Shown piece after piece: positions 1 through 13,300 of a DNA stretch of 30,103 nt. The stretch's first letter is position 1; each line of letters begins with the position of its first letter. This DNA is from Conidiobolus incongruus B7586 (lineage: Eukaryota > Entomophthoromycota > Entomophthoromycetes > Entomophthorales > Conidiobolaceae): contig JNEM01013510.1 of the NCBI GenBank assembly GCA_000697335.1, positions 1 to 30,103 on the forward strand. Reading direction: 5' to 3'. Below the pieces are notes generated by a model, which was not told the DNA's origin, did not search any database, and saw only the letters and a list, made by a program, of their open reading frames with translations. The position numbers and the translations under genes were made by a program.

Positions 1-3000
1 GATCTTCAATCTTCAGGCCATGTTGAATCAAAAAGTGAGCAATTTGATTGGCTTTTTCATTGAGTTGCTTATAAGACCATTCTGTAACCTTTGGTTCTAA
101 ACCATCTTCAAAATTTTCGATAAATTTAATAGCAGGCATATCGGGATGACTTTGAGCAAATTTTTCGAGTCCAGAGTGGAGGAAGAAAGGACCATCGTCT
201 TCATCCCTGCTAGATGGGCCATCGATTGAGGAGAATAAGTTATAATCCTTTTGGCTGATTGGTTGTCCAATATGATATGTATTGTCGATTGGAGAGTATA
301 AGTTACTGAAAATATTAGCCAATGTCAAGTCCAACTGTTGAGCGACAATTTCCAAATGGTCTTGGTTCATAATATTACCTTTACAGCTCAACCTCCAGAA
401 GAAATTATCGAACTTATCAACTTCAACTTCAACTACAATAGAGTGAGAAATAGGACTGTTGTAGTGGTATAAGTCCCAAAGACCTTCACTCAAGGGTTGA
501 GATTCGTCAATGTTTTGGAAAACAAATAAGGAATCAAATAGAGGGGTAGGTCCATTGTGGCCGATAGCCTTGAAAATCTTCTGAAGTGGTGTATGCAAGT
601 GAGATAGGTGCTCAGTATTGGAATTTTGAACCAGTTGCAATAAATCAAAGTTTGTAGTGATATTATTGAGGTTCACTCTAAATGGCATTGCATTCAAACA
701 AGGTCCTCGAATATCTTGAATACCATCAATAGGAATACTACGACCGGCCGCGACACTGCAAATGATGACATCCTTTTCATTAGTATAGGCTGATAGCAAT
801 CGAATCCAAGCAGATTGCAGAATAGTCTGAGGAGTTACACCAGTCTTCTTACCAATCTCTTGAATTTGAGACATCTTCAAACCTGATTTTTGGTAAATAG
901 AATTACCAGTCATTTCCACTTCAAATTCGTCGTCAGGCAACAAGCTAGGGAAAATGGATGGAATATGATTTTCGAATTGTTGTTTGAAATATTCCAAGGA
1001 TTTGTCCAATTCTTGAGCGTGGACATATTCGGATACAGATCTGAATTTGGGAGGTTGGACGAGTTCTTGACCGAGGTAAGCTTTAGCTAAATCTCTAAAC
1101 ATCAATGGCAAGCTCCAACCATCGAATAGTGAGTGGTGAATGGTGAAAACCAAATAGTCAGAATCTTCAGAATTCACCAAGGAAATGCGGTAAGGAGGCT
1201 GGCCAGTGAGGAGAGTAGAGACAATAGAAGTTTGATGGGTATTAATCACTTGATTCAACTCCTCACTGTTATTAATTTTCTGAATATCAAATTGGAGTTC
1301 GTGAACATCTGAGGATATGACAGCTTGGGTCATTTGGTAATCGTGGTCTGATAAGCTGAAGAATCCAGTTCTCAAAATGGGATTATTGTCAACAACTTTC
1401 TGCAAAGCAACTCTCAATTGTTTCAAATCGACGTTTTTGGAAATTTTATAAGTTAAACTGTTGACATTTACGAAGAAGGGAGATGATAAAGACATGACAA
1501 GCATACCTTCTTGCAAAGGTGTACAGGGGTAAGCTTCTTCGATATTATCCACTGATTCAAGCCTAATTGAGAAACTAATTTAGATCTAATATAATGTTCA
1601 AATTTCTTAATACGATCAACCATTTCAGTAAGCTTTTGATGATTTTCTTCAAGTTTAGCACCCTTGTCCAACTCATTAGCAATTGCTTGAATAGTAGACG
1701 ATTTCATCAAGCTGAAAACTGATATTTTTCTACCAATATCATTCAGATTTTTGGATAGTTGAATGCATGAAAGGGAGTCTACACCTAGTTCTAAAATCGA
1801 AGTATGGTAAGAGATGGTAGAAGCCTCGATTCTTGCAATATCTGCAACTAAACTTCTCACCAATATTTCACTTGGGGTCCATATGTGATCTTGACCTTCT
1901 GTTTGTGGTTTCAGTTTATTTCTAATAAGCTCTAGCTTGGGTATATTGATGAAGAATTCAGCCAATTTTTTTCGGTCAATTTTACCATTACAAGTAATAG
2001 GGAATTGGTTCATGATTAACAAGTGACTGGGAATCATGTAAATAGGAAGAACTTGCTTTAACTGATTCAATATTTTTGAAACTAAATTACTTGACTTATT
2101 AAAATCGATTAATTCAATTTGAGCCTTAGCAGATGATTCATTTTTTAGTTCTGAAGAAGTGATAAATCCAACAAGTTCCATTTTGATGGAGTCGGGGTGC
2201 TTGAGAAGTTGAACATTACATTGAATCCCTTCATTCAACTGGGTAATACTTTCACTGATTTCAGCCAATTCGATACGGATACCGTTGATCTTGACTTGGT
2301 GGTCGAAACGACCCAAGTATTCTATGGAGCCATCTACATTCAATCTAGCCAAATCTCCTGTTCTGTAGACACGCTCACCACCTGGGGCATTAGGATATGT
2401 TTTGAACACTTTTTCAGTGAGATCGGGACGATTGAGATAACCACGAGCGACTTGAATACCTCCAATACACAGTTCACCAATGAAACCCCAAGGAACTGGT
2501 TGAAGTTCGCCATTTTCTTCCTTCATAATGTAGGCAGAACAGTGTTCGATAGCAAACCCAATGTTACTAGTCTTATCCTCGGTGGTTACGTCACTCTTAA
2601 AAGTACAACCAATGGAGGCTTCAGTAGGCCCATAACTGTTGATAATAAAACCATTACCCCACTGTTGAATCAATAAAGCGGTAATACTTTCACCACCAAC
2701 AATTAATTTCTTTATCTTGGGAAGATGCTGAAGATTTAGTAGAGAGGCTACACTTGAAGTCAATTCAGAGTATTCGATCTCTAATACTCGCATATACTCC
2801 TCCAAGTGGAGGAGTAATGAGTCAAGATCGGATGTATTCAATACACCACCGGAGTAAGTGGGTGAGACAATATCAGAAACGTGGGGGTCGAAAGTGCAGT
2901 TAGCAAACATTAAATGGTTACTGCCCATGGTTTGACCAGTGTTGCGAATGAAAGATTGGTTATATAAAGCAACACCATTATGTTGGACAAGAACACCTTT

Positions 3001-4245
3001 GGGCTTACCAGTCGTGCCAGAAGTGAAAATAATATAAGCCAAGTGATCGGGAGTGAGTTCGGTTACAACTGGATTAATGGTAGGAAGATCTTCCAATTGA
3101 GCTTCAAAAGCCCTATTATCCAAACTAACAATGCTAATCTTGGAAAATTCAGGATTGAACATTTCTTTAGAAAGAGATTCAACTGTCAAAACGAATTTGG
3201 CGTCGGATTCCTGAGCCAAGTAGTGCTTTCTACTCTGAGGGACTGCGGGATCAATTGGGACATAAGCACCTCCAGCCTTAGAAATAGCAAAGAATGCGAT
3301 ATAAAACAAAGGTGAACGAGGAATGCAAACTGCAACCCTTTGTTCCACTTGTAATCCATTTTGAAGCAAATAGTGAGCAAGTTGATTGGATAAGTTGTTC
3401 AATTCACTGTAAGTGAATTCAGTCACATTAAGCTCACCATTCTCCTTAATTTCATGCAAGAATCTCAAACATTTGAGATTGGGATGAGATTTGGCATGTT
3501 TTTCCAATCCAGAATGTAAATATTGTAATTCTTCATCGTAACCGAGAGTCTTGGGATCTTTGGAGGGAATAATTGAGTACAATTTGCTGTTGAAGTTATT
3601 GTTATTAGAAGATTGAGTCAAATTAAGACTGATGGGTGAATTCAGGTTATCAATGAAGTAATTGACGAAGTGAGTCAATTGCTCGGCAATTAAAGACAAG
3701 TGAGATTCGGTTAACAATTCAGTATTCGAGTGCAAATTCAATATGAAAATCTCTTCCTCACATTCGACACGAGCAACTAAAGAATATTTAGAGAAATTAA
3801 CTTTGGGTTCGGCTCCAGGCAAAACAAGAAGAGTAGTAATTCCGAGCTTTTCTTCGTTAGGAATATCGGAAACGGATTCTAAGTGATTGTCACGCTCGAT
3901 GTTAATTTGCTCCAGGCGTTGAATTAATTCCTTTGCAGTAGAAAATTGATCCAATTGAATACGATAAGGCAAAGCGATTTCTTCATCAATTTGAGAGAAG
4001 ATAACATCGGATTGTCCCATATATCCAGCGAGTAAATGGGCCCAAGCAGCTTGCAAGAAAGGAATGCGAGTGACATTCAAGCTATCAGCTTGAACCTTAA
4101 ATTTTTGGGAATTCAAATTTACCTGGACAGAGTAAAAAATTTGATGCAATTTAGTTTTATCACCTAATTGATGACCTAAGAGTGATGGGAATTGAGAGGG
4201 AATGGCATTAGAAGTAATGTTGTTCCAGTAGTTTTGAGAAGACAT
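1..4245 (-). CDS. Non-ribosomal peptide synthetase, copy 1 (5' part, runs off left edge)
   Basis: Multimodular enzyme that activates amino acids as adenylates and joins them on carrier domains. Residues 1-210 resemble the C-terminal half of a condensation (C) domain (YWNNITSNAIP start). Adenylation (A) domain at about 243-760: FTSGTTGKPKG (407-417), NSYGPTE (536-542), YRTGD (627-631), GRFDHQVKINGIRIEL (645-660), NGKID (753-757). Carrier (T) domain with LGVDSL, phosphopantetheine serine at 824. Reading continues into a full C domain (YPCTPLQEGM near 1.51 kb; HHSLFDG near 1.12-1.14 kb) and a second A domain (LHSGLEKFAQSHPD near 0.18 kb) that leaves the window. There is one frame discontinuity near 1.55 kb, between T and C; the frame is open on both sides, so it is either a recent lesion or a sequence error. 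Start: first ATG, supported by homology with copy 2 up to that point and a TATA-like site 95 bp upstream. The family is certain; the peptide product is unknown. Confidence 0.9.
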
Positions 4246-4340
4246 TATTAAAATAAATTAAATCTAAAACGTATATTGATAATTGGTTGGTATACTCTTA
4301 ATAATTGAGATTTCTGTCCTTCCAAACCTTCAAGATTAGC

Positions 4341-4349
4341 ATATTTATA
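4341..4349 (-). promoter_or_regulatory. TATA-like element upstream of NRPS copy 1
   Basis: On the minus strand the sequence reads GTGTATAAATATGC, about 95 bp upstream of the ATG at 4245. It matches a TATA box in sequence and position, and nearby sequence is less AT-rich than the core further right. In so AT-rich a region the chance of a random TATAAATA is high, so this is only a candidate. Confidence 0.35.
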
Positions 4350-7300
4350 CACTTAATAGCCACGATATACTTCAGTTTTTTCTTGCAAAATGTCTGAAAA
4401 TCAAACAATTAATCCTTACAGTTTATTAATCCACTCGTCTAAATAGTATTAGCAATTTAATAGCTTATTATGATTAAAATGGTACACTCATTAAAGAAGT
4501 TTAAAAAAATAAAATTTTCCAAATACAATATCAACTTAGAAACTTAATATTTTCCCAAAAAATAAATTTGGATAAATTCATTGAGAATGATTTTTCATTT
4601 TTTTTTGTAATCGAAATTATATTGGATGGGAATTAACTTAGCTAATTTAGGAAGTATCTCTCTTATTCATGAGCTTTCTAATCCTAGAAAATTAAAATAC
4701 GAATTTTAATTGTATTATGTTGAAGTAAATTATTTATATTAATAATCATTATTTCAACATTTAATATATAATAAATCTATCAATATTGATAATTGATATG
4801 AAATCACAGTATATTGTAAATAGTTTAAATTTAATTAATATTCATCTTTTAATTCTATTATTTAAATATTAAGGTTTATAAGTATGTAGTTTAAAAGACA
4901 TAGAAGAATAGTATATTACCATATAGTACAACAGTTTAGTATTAGGAATAATCACTTTATTTGCATATTAATAGTGTTCTCGGATTTGGTTCCAATATAT
5001 TTTATATAATAATTTATCATTTAAAATTTTTAAAAATTGTTAAAAAGTTCATATATTGGAAATAATACTATTAATTTATATCTTTAATTTTATTTTTGTA
5101 AATTATTATATTTTTATTATAATCAATATATTATAAATCTATTATATAATTGTAACTTTAGTTTTTTTTAACAAAATGAGTTATATTTTCAAAGTATTCC
5201 GAATCAAATAGTTAGCAATTTACTTTTAAATATTCCTATAATTGTTTATTCTAATACAATATCTGTCAGGCCAAAAATTGACTATTATATATATTATGTG
5301 AAGTTTGATAGATTAATAATTCAACATATTTCATAAATTCACCATCTCCAATGGATAAATCTTAAATTTGTTATTTGATTTTGAATATTGGTATTGGCAT
5401 TGAATAATTGTTAATTGAATATATGTATATTATGCTAAGTATGTAATGATTACTATTTATAGCATAGTTTTTTGATTGAGTGAATATTTGATTATTATAT
5501 CATAATATATAAATCAAATAAACATCATTAGTTTGATCTTCGTCGCAGTTTTTTACCATATTAATATCGCAGTTATTCTCATTGGATTCAATTATATATT
5601 TTTAATCAATTATCGGAGTTATCTGTTTAAGTAAATACTATATTTGATAAAATTTTAATATCAAATTATTTAATATTAAATCATTATTTTTGAAAATATG
5701 AAATTAATTTGAATTTCAATTTTTATTTGATTTTATATAATTAATTTATAATAATATTGAATCATTCAAAGCTAAAACAAATTTATTTAGTCAGATTGAA
5801 TATCTGAGATTATCGATTTGCAATTTTATAAAATCATGAGACCTTCATTTTTTTAATTATTCTTATAAATATAAATTACTTTTTTCACTTCGAGATTTAC
5901 CTGTTTGTTATATTAAGCAATTATATGTATCTATCATTTTCCATTGCTCTAATTTCATTTAATCGTATAAGTTTTCTAACAAGATGTTGGATCTCTGTCA
6001 ATTATTAAATGTTATATTATTAGAAGTTTGCAGACTATGATTTCACCGAATATAGTATGTATTTTATAAGAACTTGAAGATATTATGATTAAAAGTAAAT
6101 GTCCAGTAGGTGCAGTGCATTCAAAATTTATTTAATGGAAAATATATAGTTTAAATGACTTGCAATTTTTGTGTTTAATCTTCCTTGATTCAATTAGACT
6201 TGCTTTTCTTAATAGTTAAATTGTATAATATTCAAAGGTTTAAATGAATAATAAAAATTTTAATAAGTAATATTAACAGAAACAAAATGATCTTGGCTGA
6301 ATATGTAGAGTTTATAATGTATTTAATTGAATAATAAATTATATCCGGATTCTAAAATAAATGATAATCAAGTTTCGCTGCATTCCTTGAGTGTGTTTTT
6401 CATTTATTTCATATAAACTTAGACTGTTTATAGTTTATTTTCATACTGGTTCGTTGAATCTCGGTTATATTTAATAATTAAAATAGGTAAGGACAATAAA
6501 TCGAATAATATTAATTTATTATTGTAATAAGTTTTAAACTACTTTAATATATTTAAATAGTGAAAGTAAATTTATATCACGAGATTTAAATCATAAAATC
6601 AAGTTATTTAACTACTTTCGCAGAATTCCTATTTTCTTATTTTAGTCTTGTCAATTTATTTATTACCTTATAGTTAATAAACAAGAACATTTAAATTTAA
6701 GGAAAATAATTTAATATTACGATATTTAGTAATTATTCCTAAATTGAACAAAATTTCAATACTTATATATAATTTCAGTTCCAACCTTATGGATCAATGT
6801 TTTAACATTCAAGTATACATATATAATACTTGAATTTGAAAACTGTTTATCCTACTATACAGGTGACCTACACATACTCAAAATATAATAGGGGTAGTAA
6901 ACTCAATCATTCTTGAATGTGCATAGTTTATATCCTGTTTTGCTAGCGATATACACTAGTATATTTATTACCAAGCAATCGTATACAATAATTGCATTTA
7001 TAGCCTCTCAGCCAACCAATATAAATTATTGGGATTATATTATTTTTTAATAATATTTGCATCCTAATGTCGTTGCCTATTAATCATTTCGCATCATACT
7101 TATGTTACTTAATTATGTCAGATCAAAAATATACACAAAATCAAATTGAGTTTATCACTTTAGTATTATTGTAAGTATATTAAAGTCTGTTTCAAAGGAT
7201 AATTAGCCTAGATTCTCGAATTTCTGTTTTCATATACATTATTCAAACGTATCTCAACAAGTTTATTATTAAATATATATTTTTAACCTATATATGATTT

Positions 7301-9758
7301 AATGTTACGTTTTAGTTATTTATGTGTATCATAATTATTAGTGTGTATTTTAAATCTATAAAAGTACTGCAATTAAAACATGGATTCTTGATATCTGAAT
7401 TTTTTTCAAATTAGCGTTATCAGCTACAAATACAAATATTATGTTCATTTATTTAAGAATAAATAATTCAAATATGATAATTTGGTTATATTTTAAGCTA
7501 TTTATCTTCTTTTTCACTTCATAACGATTTAATGAGTAGAGATACTAAAAATCACTAATTTATCAAATATTTCAAATAATATGTTTATACTTGACCTTTA
7601 ATGTAATATTTTCGGATTTAGAAATTCAAATATTTAAATAAACTATAAAATCTTTTTCATTAATTTTTAAATGCATAATAATAAATTCAGATCAACAGCA
7701 ATGGTTTATATTAATTTATAAAAAGGAATTTGAAAATTAACATATACATAATATTTGTAATATATTCAATGATTTTAAATTTCCCAATAATTTTATTTTA
7801 ATATATATTATAATAATTAAAACCCTTAATAAGGTTCCAGGACCTTATTGGAAGTATATCTATACATATATATTCTATTTCAATTCATTTTGCTAAAACA
7901 TGTTCGAAAAATTATTTGAGTCATTTTTACTAAAATATTTATTATTCAGTTTGTTTTGAGAATTGGGAAATCATTGATATGAAATGCCAACTTAGCTTCA
8001 TGACACAATTGAATTTATTCACTATTTGTACATATCTGAAATTTTATATATCATTGTTTTAAATAATATGGTTCAACTTATATATTTGCAATTATAGTCT
8101 ATTATTTTTAGAATAAATTCCAATCTTTTTATTATGAGTACTTTATATTAATTAATATGAATAACTTAACTATTTATTATATTTATTTAATAAATAATTA
8201 ATACTTGCCTATATATATTTTAAAAAATCAAATAAAACCAAAAATATATGCAATTTTAAATTCTAACAAGGTAAAAGAGGTATTTATTTAAGTATTATAC
8301 TATGTCAAACATTTAATATCAACTATTCACAAAAATCTATAACTGATGGCAATGAGTTTTGAACCATAAAAATGCAAAATAATTTAGCCAGCTTAAAGCT
8401 AAAAGATTCAATATCAGATACCTACCATATTTAAGCTATTTTCAATCTAAAACCAGTTAAAAAACTACAAATAATAAAATAATCAAAATATCATCAGAAA
8501 TAATATTTTATTTGAGTTATAACATTACTTTATCAAATATAATTTATATTAAAATTTAAGTTTATAAGTACCAAATAATTTAAAGACTATTTAAAAAAGA
8601 AAGAATATAACCAATATATCTTTATATTATTATTTTTTTTAAAAAATTATTTAGATATAAAAATCTTAGATCCTATTATATAATTTATTAAATATTGTAA
8701 AATATGCTTAGATTAAAAATTTGTAATAAATGTTATTAATATAAAATACTAATACTATAACATTCTGATAATTATAATATAAAAATATTAATTTTATTAA
8801 TATATAATATTTTAAATTTTGAACAATTTACTTAATAATTTTTTTAAGAAAAAAAATTAAAAAATTTTAATTTTATATAATAATAATAATCATAAACATA
8901 TAATCAAAATCATTAAAAATTTTCTTATTAAAGATTATAGAGAATTGATATTAATTTCCTAATTATTTACAATAATCAAATATTATTTATTATTTTATAT
9001 TTTTAATAATGGGAATTTTTTATAATTCAAAATAAACAAATATTTTAATATATAATATATAGAAATAAATATATAATATAAATTTAATAGTTTTTTTTAT
9101 TATTAATAACTTTTTCCTATTTTCTTAGCAAAGATCTAACACTTAAAAATAGTTTTTTTATTAAGGACTGAAATTTAATGGTTTACAAACCAATTAAATT
9201 TTCTTATAGAAATTTTCTTTTTTATAAGCTAGTTTTTTAATTGCCTAAAGCAATTATAATTATATAAGTTATAATCTAAAGAGTATACTAGAAGTAGTAG
9301 TTTTTTCCAGTTATTTTCAATTAAAAATTTCTTAATAACTTTAAATTTATATATTTTATAATTATTATGAAAAATAATAGGTTTTGTCAAATTATATTAA
9401 AAACACTAATTAAAAATACTTTTATTTAAAAAAATAATATAAAGTTTATTATTAATTGATTTTCTTACAGGAATTAAATAAGAGTAGTATATATTATTAT
9501 AATCTATTATAATAATTAACATTTACTTATTAACAAAATATTTATTTAAAGGGATTTGTAGAAAAGGTTGATTTAACTTAATTTAGCATTTTAATTTGTG
9601 TTTTAGTAAAAGATTATATATAAAGATTTAAGATTCATCAATTATAATTATTTATTATAAAAGTTTAAGCTTCTAATAATATTTTAGTAAGTTTTGTTTA
9701 ATAATAACTACTTTAGCTTTTTTTAAGCTTTAGTTAAATTATAAGGTACCTATTTTAC

Positions 9759-10310
9759 ATTTTTATTTATTAATTTGAGTTTAAACTTTAATATATATAA
9801 AATACTTATAAAACTAATATTAAAGTGCTTAGAGAATTCTTTAACTGAAATAAAAAAGTGTTATTTAGTATATTTTTTCACTCTATTAACAATTAAAAGA
9901 GTAACAATTAAAGTTAGTTTTTTAGTTTTTAATAAGTTTTAAATAGTTTTTTTTAGCTTTAAAATAATTTACCTAGTGATAAATTGTTGATTTAAATAAT
10001 ATTTCATTATTAAAAGTTGCTTGTAAATTTTAAATAATTTTAAAGGGTTTATGGTTAAGTTTTACTAATATTAAAATAAAAAACTTTTGATGATCACTAT
10101 TTAGTTTAAGTAAAATTAAATTAAACAACTAATTTTAAAAAGTTAATTTTTTAATCAGGAAAATTATTATATATATATATATATTTTAAAATTATATAAT
10201 TTCCTATTAACTTTGTATATATTTAATTATTTCTAACTAATAATATGTTTGAAAAATCAGGAATTAAAAAATTTCCCATTATTACAAATTCAAGGTAATA
10301 ATATAATAAT
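9759..10310 (-). repeat. AT-rich dispersed repeat, inverted copy
   Basis: The reverse complement of this stretch aligns over its length, by eye at high identity, with the right end of the window (29279-30103), apart from the extra 318-bp unit there. Shared landmarks include TGATTTTTCAAACATATTA, TTTAAACTAAATA followed by AAAAGTTTTTTATTTTA, and AGTATTTTATATATATTAAA. The match is limited at 9759 only because the partner copy reaches the window edge, so the element may extend further left (perhaps to about 9.1 kb). No coding motif or clear terminal repeats were seen, so the class is unknown. Confidence 0.75.
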
Positions 10311-13300
10311 TGATTTTATAATTTAAAAAATTTGATTTCAGAAACAATTTTATGATATTTATATGTAATATTGAAAACTAATTCTAAAAATTATTTTAAG
10401 AAGTTAAAAAATTAAAATCAATATAAAATTGAGTTAATTGAAGGAGAAAGCAATAAATTATTATATAGATATTATTTTTGCTTTTAATTTCTATACAAAA
10501 ATATTTATTCATAAAAACTGAAATTCCTTGAAAAAACTCTTTATTTTTCAATATTAAAAAATGTATAATTTCTTTCCAGTATAAAATCAACTTTATTATA
10601 TTAATCATGTTTCAATTTGGTATAAATTTTAATATCCTTAAATATATAAAATATTAAGATTTAAATCAATAATTTCTTATAATTATCATATTTTATAGTT
10701 ATAATGAAATTAAAAATATTAATAATTTAAAATTAGTCTTATGTTTTGAAAATACATATATATCAATAATATTGTTAAATCTAGACATATTTAATACTAA
10801 TACTTTTATATAATAATAACTTATTAATATTTCTATTATATATTATTTTCAAAACTTATATAAAGAATATTAATATAGAAAATTGATATTTAATTAAACT
10901 TTTCTTGCAATTGATAATATATATAAAGTTTGGTTTTATAAAATATAAATAATTTATTTTTTAAATGAAATACTCAAAGGATAGATAATTAGATTATATA
11001 TAAAAGATAATTTAATATAACTCTGTTGTGAATTAAACTGTCATTGATATAAAAAATACTACTTAGAAATATAACTAAAAGTAATAAATAGGAATAGTAT
11101 TAAATTAGATAAGTATAATAGACAATAGAAATCATCAAATATTAATAAAATACAATATTACCATATTTTGGAATAAAATTTAAAAAATTCATTATCAGAT
11201 AAATATACAACTTTCAACTTATATTATATGAACTCATTCAATATCGAATAAATAGAAATATTAAATATTAACTAAAATCTAAATCAGATTCCAAAGTTTA
11301 AACATTTAACAATTATAACACATTCTATAAATACTATTAATAGTTTAATATGATTTAAAGCTATAAAATAATTTATTAGCATAAAAATATAACTGAGTTT
11401 GAAAATAATAAAAAAATTAGTTTATTTTACCCAATATATAATTTTAAAATGAAACTTAAACAATAAAATTTATTCATTAATTTCAAAATATCATTTCACC
11501 TAAATTAACTTTGCTAATATCAAAAAATATTATGATTTAAATGTTCATAATAATATTTCATATTATATAATCATAAACTATCACATGGTGGCATTATTTT
11601 TTATGTAAACATTATTTAATCTTAGTAAATTATAAGTTTATATTATTTATAATTAAAGATGGAAATAATTATAAGTACTATAGCACAATGTTTAACATTT
11701 CGAAATAATTATATTGTTTATAATTCAATGATCAAGAAAAATTATAAAGTGGATAATCAATATTATAGTTTCACATATTTATTAATTTAATTACAACAAT
11801 GTATATTTATGAAGTAAAACTATAATTTTTAAAGCTTCTTAATACTAATATATACTCATTGGTTCACATTAATAATTATTTTTTTATTCGAATCTATTGT
11901 TATAATAATTCTACAATATCAAATGATAACTATAATATTTATTGAAATTATTTTTACTAATTTTGTTATATAATATTAATGATTTAACTTTTGTATTAAG
12001 TCAAAATTTCAACACAAAATCACTTTGATAAATAACATGGTTTATTCCTTGACTACATCAATATGATAAGAGTATTGATTATTATTTTTATTTATCATTG
12101 GCTATTATAAGGAGGATGTTAATAAATTTGAAATTATGTCATCAAAATTATATATGTAATATTAAAAATTATCAATTTAATTATAAAAGACTGTTTATTA
12201 TCCTGAAAAATATAATTTAAAAATTAAAATTTTATATAATTAGTATTATTTATAATATATTAATATTATCAATTAATGAAAGTTAAAATATATTATGTTT
12301 TATTATTAAGTTGCATAATATCCTCCTCTATAAAACCACTATTATTCATTATTTTTCATATTACACTATAACAAGATATATTTTCCTAAAAATAAATATC
12401 ATATTATAAAACTACTAAATATTAAAAAACAAATATTCTATAATTGATAATTTAAACATTGAATTAAATATTAAAGATTTAGACTATATACTATATTTAA
12501 AATAATGTTCAATTAAGTAAAGATAAAATATTAATAATTTAATATATTTACTTATTATGAAAAATGACATTATATTTGGAATAGAATCTATTAAACGTTT
12601 AAAAATATAATGATATCTAAATATATTAATATATTAATATTGTTCAAATTAATATTATAGTAATTGAAACTAATATCCTTTATAATTAAAAATCTTCATA
12701 TAAAAATTTTGCAAAATTATTTATATATAATTAATAAAAAAATATCAAAATATATATAACAGCAATTTAAAATTTATAAAAATAATTAAGAGTATTTAAT
12801 AAAAATAAAATTTGAATCAATACCAGGGAAAAAAAATTTATTAAAAAATTCTTTATTCATAAAATAATATTATTAAGAATATATATTTAATAATATATCA
12901 TATATGGATATCAAAAATTATAATTAAAATATATAATCTTTATTATCTAATTATGAAAATACCAATCAAGTTCTTTATTATAAAGTTATTAATTATTAAT
13001 GAAAATCTAAGAGAATAAGAGATACCAATTTGGTGAATATAAATATATATGATAAGTTAACTTGGTATTAGGAAATAACTATTTATTATATACTTTAAAT
13101 TGTATAGTAATAATGATTTTATTATTTTAAATAATAAATTTACAAAATTCAAAACTTTAAGTCCAATGAAAGCTATAGATTTATCATAGAACCACTAATT
13201 ATCTTAAATATTAGGCTTAATATTATAAAATAAATCATTAAATAATTATTTTTTTATTATCCATTATTCAAATTAGTTATTGATTAAATTAATATTTAAC

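Noticed and set aside
890-1090. 66-codon plus-strand frame opposite the C domain of copy 1, with a counterpart at 19497-19715
   Set aside because: It is a shadow of the conserved NRPS frame on the opposite strand, without features of its own.
1530-1570. An intron explaining the frame change in NRPS copy 1
   Set aside because: The length at this site is almost the same as in copy 2, leaving no room for an intron.
2197-3380. Open frames antisense to or in other frames of NRPS copy 1 (159, 111 and 64 codons), repeated at 17226-18409 in copy 2
   Set aside because: They overlap the conserved A domain, and their identical recurrence in both copies follows from the near-identity of the A-domain DNA, not from selection on a second gene.
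10396-10608. 70-codon minus-strand frame in the AT-rich core
   Set aside because: Its composition is almost entirely I, K, N, F, L and Y as expected from random AT-rich DNA, with no motif.
12100-12340. GGAGGAT motifs near 12.11 kb and, inverted, near 12.32 kb as terminal inverted repeats
   Set aside because: The shared part is too short and the flanks do not align; chance is sufficient.
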